A DNA stretch of 64,000 nt from Allodiplogaster sudhausi (lineage: Eukaryota > Nematoda > Chromadorea > Rhabditida > Diplogasteridae): assembly GCA_945643635.1 (NCBI GenBank), contig CALZFC010000009.1:3716001-3780000 (forward strand), in the 5' to 3' direction. A program made the position numbers and the translations under genes. The notes beneath the pieces are model-generated. The model was not told the DNA's origin and did not search any database. It saw only the letters and a list, made by a program, of their open reading frames with translations. This document shows positions 59,047 to 64,000 of this stretch, one piece after another (position 1 is the first letter of the stretch; each line of letters opens with the position of its first letter).

Positions 59047-61570
59047 CAGCTGCTCATTCCTCTCACGTGGCCAGACTGGCGAAGACTTCTCTGTCGTTAC
59101 TGCCCTGAATCATCTTTCCTCCCAGTTTCTCGATGTTTCCGTCATTAATGATAGCAAAGGATACCAGCTAATTCTGCTCAGATTATAATAATTCTGCACT
59201 TTCTCTTGATCTCTGAAGCGTGAATGGTGGTTTCATTGCGTCCAAAATAGCTCTCTCGAGTCACGCGGTTCAGCTGAGCACCGTTGCCCCTCTCTCTCAG
59301 ATTCACTTCCAATACGTCATTCTTGTCATCTCTCCTTTCTCTTGTATACCTGTAGTGGTTTTCCTTTGTTAATTTATGTGCGACCATTCTCTCTCTCACT
59401 CTCTCTTTCTCTCATAGTCTCTCACTCTGTATCTTTCTCTCTGTCTCCTGCTCTCTCGTGGATGAAATTGTTCACTGAGTGCACACCGAGTGTGAGAGTT
59501 TCACGCGGTCTGCTCTACCTCTTCCATTAATAAATACAACATACTCCATATTCCCACCGCACTCATCGAAATCTTTTTGTAAATTTACATTGCGAACACG
59601 ATGAATTATTTTTGATGTTCGTTTTACTTATTATTGAAAATTAGATATGCACGTGAGTGACGAGATTGAATGTTTACAATGTCTGAAGAATATTAAGTGT
59701 GCCAGTCAGCTGAGGTCGTGGTAGTTTCTGCATATGAAGTAAAGCTTCACTCGCCAGAATGCGTCACCTTTCATTGGCTGTCTCGGCAGACCGACCAGCC
59801 GCGCCCACTCAGTGAAGGGGAAGAAGAAGGGAAGGCGCACTCTGGCTGTCTGCTGCTCTCTCTCTCTCTTCTCTCTCCTTGCCATGCTCTCTCTCCTCTC
59901 TTACTCTGACAGTCCGCACCACTCACATGATCTGGCGGTGGGAGGAGCAACGCGCGGACAGCCGCAGTGTCCGGCATGGCCAAGAAGAAGGGAAGAGCCA
60001 ACCTCCCCCTGCCTGGCCTTCCCTGTCATCGTCGATCGATCTGCCCTAGGCAACTTGGCCAAGCGAGCAGAGGAAAAGTGAGAGAGTGAATGAAGAGAGA
60101 GAGTGGCAGAGATGAGAGAGAGTGAGCATGGAGAGAGAGTGGCGAGGCAGCAGGAGCGATCAGCTGATTCTGCCCTTGCGTGTCCTTCTTCTTCTCTTCT
60201 CTCTCTTTACTAGAAGACTGCTCTTCTCTCTTTATTCCATTCCAAACAAGATTCCTTGATCATTCCTCCCCTACCATCTTTCATCTGCATAATGGTATCT
60301 TCGGCCTGCGTTCCTCTCTCATTATGCATGTCTTTCCCGTCTCTTTTGTTCCAAGAAGACGGAATTACTTTGTCGCTTTTCCCATTTAAATTAGTCTGCA
60401 CGGTCTTGTCTGTGTTTGCTATTCGCACCCTTCCATTAAAAGAATGGAGCATTGACGTTTCATCTCGAGAACCGTTTTTCCGCTGGACCCTGAGAGCATT
60501 CCGATCAAAATTCAACCAAGAAAACCTTTCATTCTTAACATCCTGACCTCATTAAATTGCAGAATTTTTTTGTTTGTTTGAATAGTTTGCTGTCTATTTG
60601 AGCTAGAATGAAAAGAAATGATGAATGCTAACAAATTTGTTCGCAACCTTGTGACAAATTCGGAGAAAGTAAAATGTTCTTTTTTCTTCTTCTTCGTTTT
60701 AATCTTCTTCCCCATCTCTCCTCCTTACGTCTCTCACTCTTTCCTTCAAATCCTCCTTGCTCTGCATTGAATGTTCACGTATTCATGCCAATACCACGTG
60801 AATGTCTCTCCACTCTCTGAGTACATTGTTCAAATGGACATTCTCTTCTCTGACTCTCCCCCCCCCTCATTTACTCCATCTTTTCACTTTCTCTTAGCCT
60901 CTCTTCTTACCTCTTTCACTCTTTCTCGCTTCGCTGCTTTCGTTCTTTCCGTACTCTCCTCCCTTGACACATCACTCAGAACAGAGATCTCAGCCTAATC
61001 TAGGCTGCCCTGGATAGAATCTCCCACCATGTGATTTGAGCTCGTGCAACTTCCAAAAGTAAACCTAGGCCAGAGTTATTTTGTGTGTATTTAGTGCCCG
61101 AAATGGGATAACAAAGACGTGCTGAGCAAATGCCATTGGTGGAGAATGCTGATTGAACTGCTTGCGATTGCCAACTCTTCCGATGAAATCCTAAAAAAAA
61201 TGCTTCAGAAAATTCAATATCTCAATGGTTGATGATAAAAGCGAACATCAATTAGAACTGCTGACTGCTTTATTTGGGCTCTTCACTTTATTTTCTGGCC
61301 AGAATGTTTATTGTTGCCAGTCATGTGGCTGTGTCAAGCGCTCAATTTGTATTCACAACATGCATGATTTAAAGACTACTGTCAACATTTCCATTGCCGA
61401 TCGTTTATATCTAGAGCTCGAAAAATGTTCCGTTGATTCGTTTGAAAATGAATTTCAATGTTGATCTTTCCTTGCTAACTGTTTGTGACCTGCTTAGGAG
61501 GTCGGAGTGTGGAGTGAAGAAGTTGAAGTGAAGAAAGCATCGTCCGTCGGCGTGCTCGGCTTCCTTCCAG
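59047..61570. other. ARL3-BNIP3 intergenic region
   Basis: This starts with the ARL3 3' flank (AATAAA at 59529-59534). It continues with CT/GA-rich patches and AT-rich sequence. A 79-codon open frame at 61225-61464 contains CCQSCGCVKR but has no context to make it a gene. Nothing else is supported. Confidence 0.5.
59529..59534 (+). terminator. Candidate polyadenylation signal of ARL3
   Basis: AATAAA about 480 bases after the ARL3 stop codon on the same strand. Confidence 0.4.
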
Positions 61571-63933
61571 ATGTCGGGTTTCTTCGAATTCAATCGCCCT
61601 AAGATGTTCGACGTCAAGAAACGTCTCGGCATCGTTGATACGAAGGAGGAAGAGGCCGCCGCTGCTACTACGCAAGGTTCTGTCAATATCCTCTCTTTCA
61701 ATCTTTGAGCTTGACGAAATAATCACTTTCTGCCTAGCTACGGTCTTGAACATATCAGTCAGAGTTGCCTTTCTCTCAGTGCCTTTTGTTTACTGTGCGG
61801 TGTTTGTTTTCATCACCCATCAACCATATGAGCTGAGCTCGGCTTATCATTCCTTTCTTCACTCCTCACCCCTTCCCCTACTCGTGGCTCTCGCAGTTAT
61901 TTTTTAGCGAAACGCCTAAGTCGTTCCAGGGTTGCTCGAAGGGCACAAATGTGGACGGATAAATCGCGAGAAGGATTAGGATATTAAAAGTGTGAGAGTT
62001 GATTTGATCTCTTACGTTTGTCTGAGTGGTGGAAGAAGAGTGTGGTGTCGAAATAGAACGAAAGAGAGACAGAGAGAAGAGAGACAAAGAGAAGAGAGAC
62101 AGAGAGAAGAGAGATAGGGAGAAGAGAGACAGAGAGAAGAGAGACAGAGAGAAGAGAGACAGAGAGAGAATAAGAGAGTTGGGGATAGTTGCACTTTGTT
62201 TCCATCCCTATGGTGCGAGCGGCTGCCTTCACAGCGGCTGTCGTTCCATCGTGCATGCACATCACATGACATCCATGTCAATGAGACTCATTCCTCCGAC
62301 CCTTCACCTTGGCACACAAAACCCAAGGCAAAGAAGGATACAGCTATTCTCTCTATCGAGACCACTCGTTCCAACCTTTTGTTGCTGTGCCGTCATTGCT
62401 GTCTGCTTTCTTTCCATCTCGGTTCTTAAGCGGGAAAGAAAAGCGACTGGTGGTCTCGAGGGGGAAGTAGCTTACACCTCTATTGATTCGTGTTGACGTT
62501 GAGAAGAGAGGGCCAAATGAATAGCCAGATGACAGAGGAGAGGAATGAGTGTGTTATTGCAGGAAGCGGAAGTGGAGGCGGCGGGTCGGAGTCATGGGTG
62601 GAGCTGGCGCCCTCCCGGGGCTCGCTCTGCAGCAGCGTCGATGCTCAGATGGTCATGCTTGATGACGCGGCTACTTCTGCCAACAAAGATTCCCGTCTCA
62701 GGCAAGGCAACAAGCTAAGCACTACCTGTGAAGATGATGATAGATGCATGACTTGCGCTGGTATCGTCATCCGCTTTACTACACCCATTCGAAAACACAA
62801 AACAGCATCTTCTTCTCATTGTGCATGGGTTGTTTCTCTTTATCTATTCACAACAACCTGGAAAAGGAAGAAATTAGCTCCACTGACTGAGAATGAGGAA
62901 GGATGGGGGAAGGGAAGCAGAGAGATGGAGAGCAAGGGAAATCAAGAGAGAGAAAGAGATAAAGTGTATGGAGAGTAAGAGAGACCCGAGAGGTGAGATG
63001 CAAGCACGAACGATTGTTCATGCCGCTCGTCTCTCCCACAATTACATTTTGCAGGAGCCAATTGTTGGCGACGCAATTGGGCAATTTGGCAACGGGGACG
63101 ACGCTCTTTCTCTCTTTTATGCTCTGTTCTACTCCATTTGTCTTTCTCTCCTCCATATCTCCATCATAGGGAGGTCAAACATACTGGTGGTAAATGAATG
63201 AAATGCCCTTGCAGTCCCGTGAGTATGCAGTCTCCCCACATCGAATTCGAGAGTCTCGAGCAGGTGAAGTACAAGCTGGTGCGTGACATGCTTCCACCCG
63301 GCAAGAACACAGACTGGATCTGGGACTGGAGCAGTCGTCCCGAAGCCATTCCAACCAAGTCAGACAGACATTTTAATGCAGCGAAAACAACACCAAAAGA
63401 AACAGCTTACCATTCAACGAAGTCGTGAGACTCTGAACTTCTTGTTTTGTTGCGGGTGAGATCTCCTCTTTCTAACCACATCAGTGTAATATGAAAGAAG
63501 TAGTCGATGTAAAACGTGCGGTGCTACTGTTGGTACATATTTGACGGAGAAAACATCGACCATACATTAACTACCAGCCATTTCAACCAAGCATCGCATT
63601 CATCTTCTTCTTCGGGAGATATTCCCGTAATCTCATCGATATGTTCTCTATGACTGTTGTTACATATTCTGATGGTGAGGTGAGATTAAGAAAGCGGTTC
63701 AAGGCACAATATTGAAGGAGCATTCGCATGCGGCAGTACGGTTCGAACCTGACGACTCCTCCGAACTCGCCGGAGCCGGAGTTGATGGCGGCGTTCTCGG
63801 TGGACCACCACACGTGCGACGGATGCGGAGGGGTCAAGCGGGATGTCCATCGACCCTCGTACATGTCTGTCAACGTCTTCGTCGGCTTCATCGTCTCCAA
63901 CCTCGTGACACTGGTCATCGGAGCTGCCATTGG
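61571..63933 (+). CDS. BNIP3: BNIP3 / DCT-1 mitophagy receptor, 3' end at or beyond the window edge
   Basis: A tail-anchored outer-mitochondrial-membrane mitophagy receptor. Exons are 61571-61676, 62563-62701, 63215-63358 and from 63718. They encode [19 protein letters not shown], then [10 protein letters not shown] with the LC3-interacting core WVEL, then [16 protein letters not shown] and [13 protein letters not shown] (the conserved BNIP3 signature), then [17 protein letters not shown], and a membrane helix [20 protein letters not shown] with the Gly/Ala dimer pattern. This order is that of nematode DCT-1. The intron after 62701 has a GC donor (GCAAGG), fixed by the motif join on both sides. 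The ATG directly follows CTTCCAG. Just before the helix lies a CxxC (TCDGCGG) that I do not associate with BNIP3. The last exon either ends at a GTACTT donor after 63933 or reads on past the window edge; no stop codon is seen. Confidence 0.9.
62062..62170. repeat. GACAGAGAGAAGA minisatellite in BNIP3 intron
   Basis: A short unit of about 15 bp (AGAGAGACAGAGAGA type) repeated six or seven times with small changes, within the first BNIP3 intron. It differs from the simple GA runs elsewhere by its longer period. Confidence 0.8.
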
Positions 63934-64000
63934 GTACTTTTTATTTGCATTACTCACAATCAGCCTCCTTGCTAAAGAGTTTGGACATATTTATTTATTT

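Noticed and set aside
61225..61464. 79-codon frame with CCQSCGC, as a separate gene or BNIP3 5' exon
   Set aside because: It has no splice donor joining it in phase to 61571, and BNIP3 already has a good start there.

Overview
This is a eukaryotic (metazoan) genomic window with intron-rich protein-coding genes. Most introns in the gene-dense parts are about 35-80 bp with GT-AG ends. The organism looks like a nematode, but this is an inference. The right-edge BNIP3 homologue has the motif order I recall for nematode DCT-1 (WVEL, then a block running into DWIWDWSS, then [11 protein letters not shown], then a glycine-rich membrane helix). Several genes also have a pyrimidine-rich AG acceptor-like site 0-4 nt upstream of the ATG, as expected if messages receive a trans-spliced leader. 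No species can be named from sequence alone. (GA)n/(CT)n tracts are extraordinarily dense, especially at 30-47 kb.

Layout, left to right. 42-1051 (+): 3' end of a group II PLP-dependent (aromatic-L-amino-acid type) decarboxylase. 2004-7132: a composite foldback element made of two consecutive ~2.5 kb palindromes, flanked by TTAA. An unoccupied paralogous copy of its target lies at 8812-9232. ~7437-7509: a degenerate tRNA-like sequence. 7685-~8690 (-): a 5'-truncated non-LTR retrotransposon. 9667-20154 (-): a complete myotubularin-related SBF/MTMR5/13 gene (DENN, SBF2, GRAM, inactive phosphatase, C1, PH). 20804-23880 (+): ARMH3 (C10orf76 family), divergent from SBF across ~650 bp. 24792-30074 (+): acetoacetyl-CoA synthetase. 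30-37 kb: microsatellite-rich, no gene resolved. 37041-47477 (+): an unidentified gene with multi-kb introns, reconstructed from five phase-compatible exons. 49782-51258 (+): an ER thioredoxin-like protein (TXNDC12/ERp18 type) with a long Lys/Glu tail ending KHEL. ~51590-51780 (-): a possible retrotransposon remnant. 52907-53440 (+): C-terminal exons of a single-pass membrane protein. 54724-55702 (+): a small BTB/T1 (KCTD-like) protein. 56116-59046 (+): ARL3, carrying a second antisense retrotransposon copy in one intron. 61571 to the window edge (+): BNIP3/DCT-1.

The genes do not form one pathway. Loose themes are phosphoinositide and membrane trafficking (SBF and ARMH3, sharing an intergenic region), ketone-body activation (AACS), ER redox (TXNDC12), ciliary cargo release (ARL3) and mitophagy (BNIP3). 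The most unusual structure is the double-palindrome TTAA element with its empty target copy. Next are three introns that appear to use GC donors and the KHEL-terminated Lys/Glu tail.
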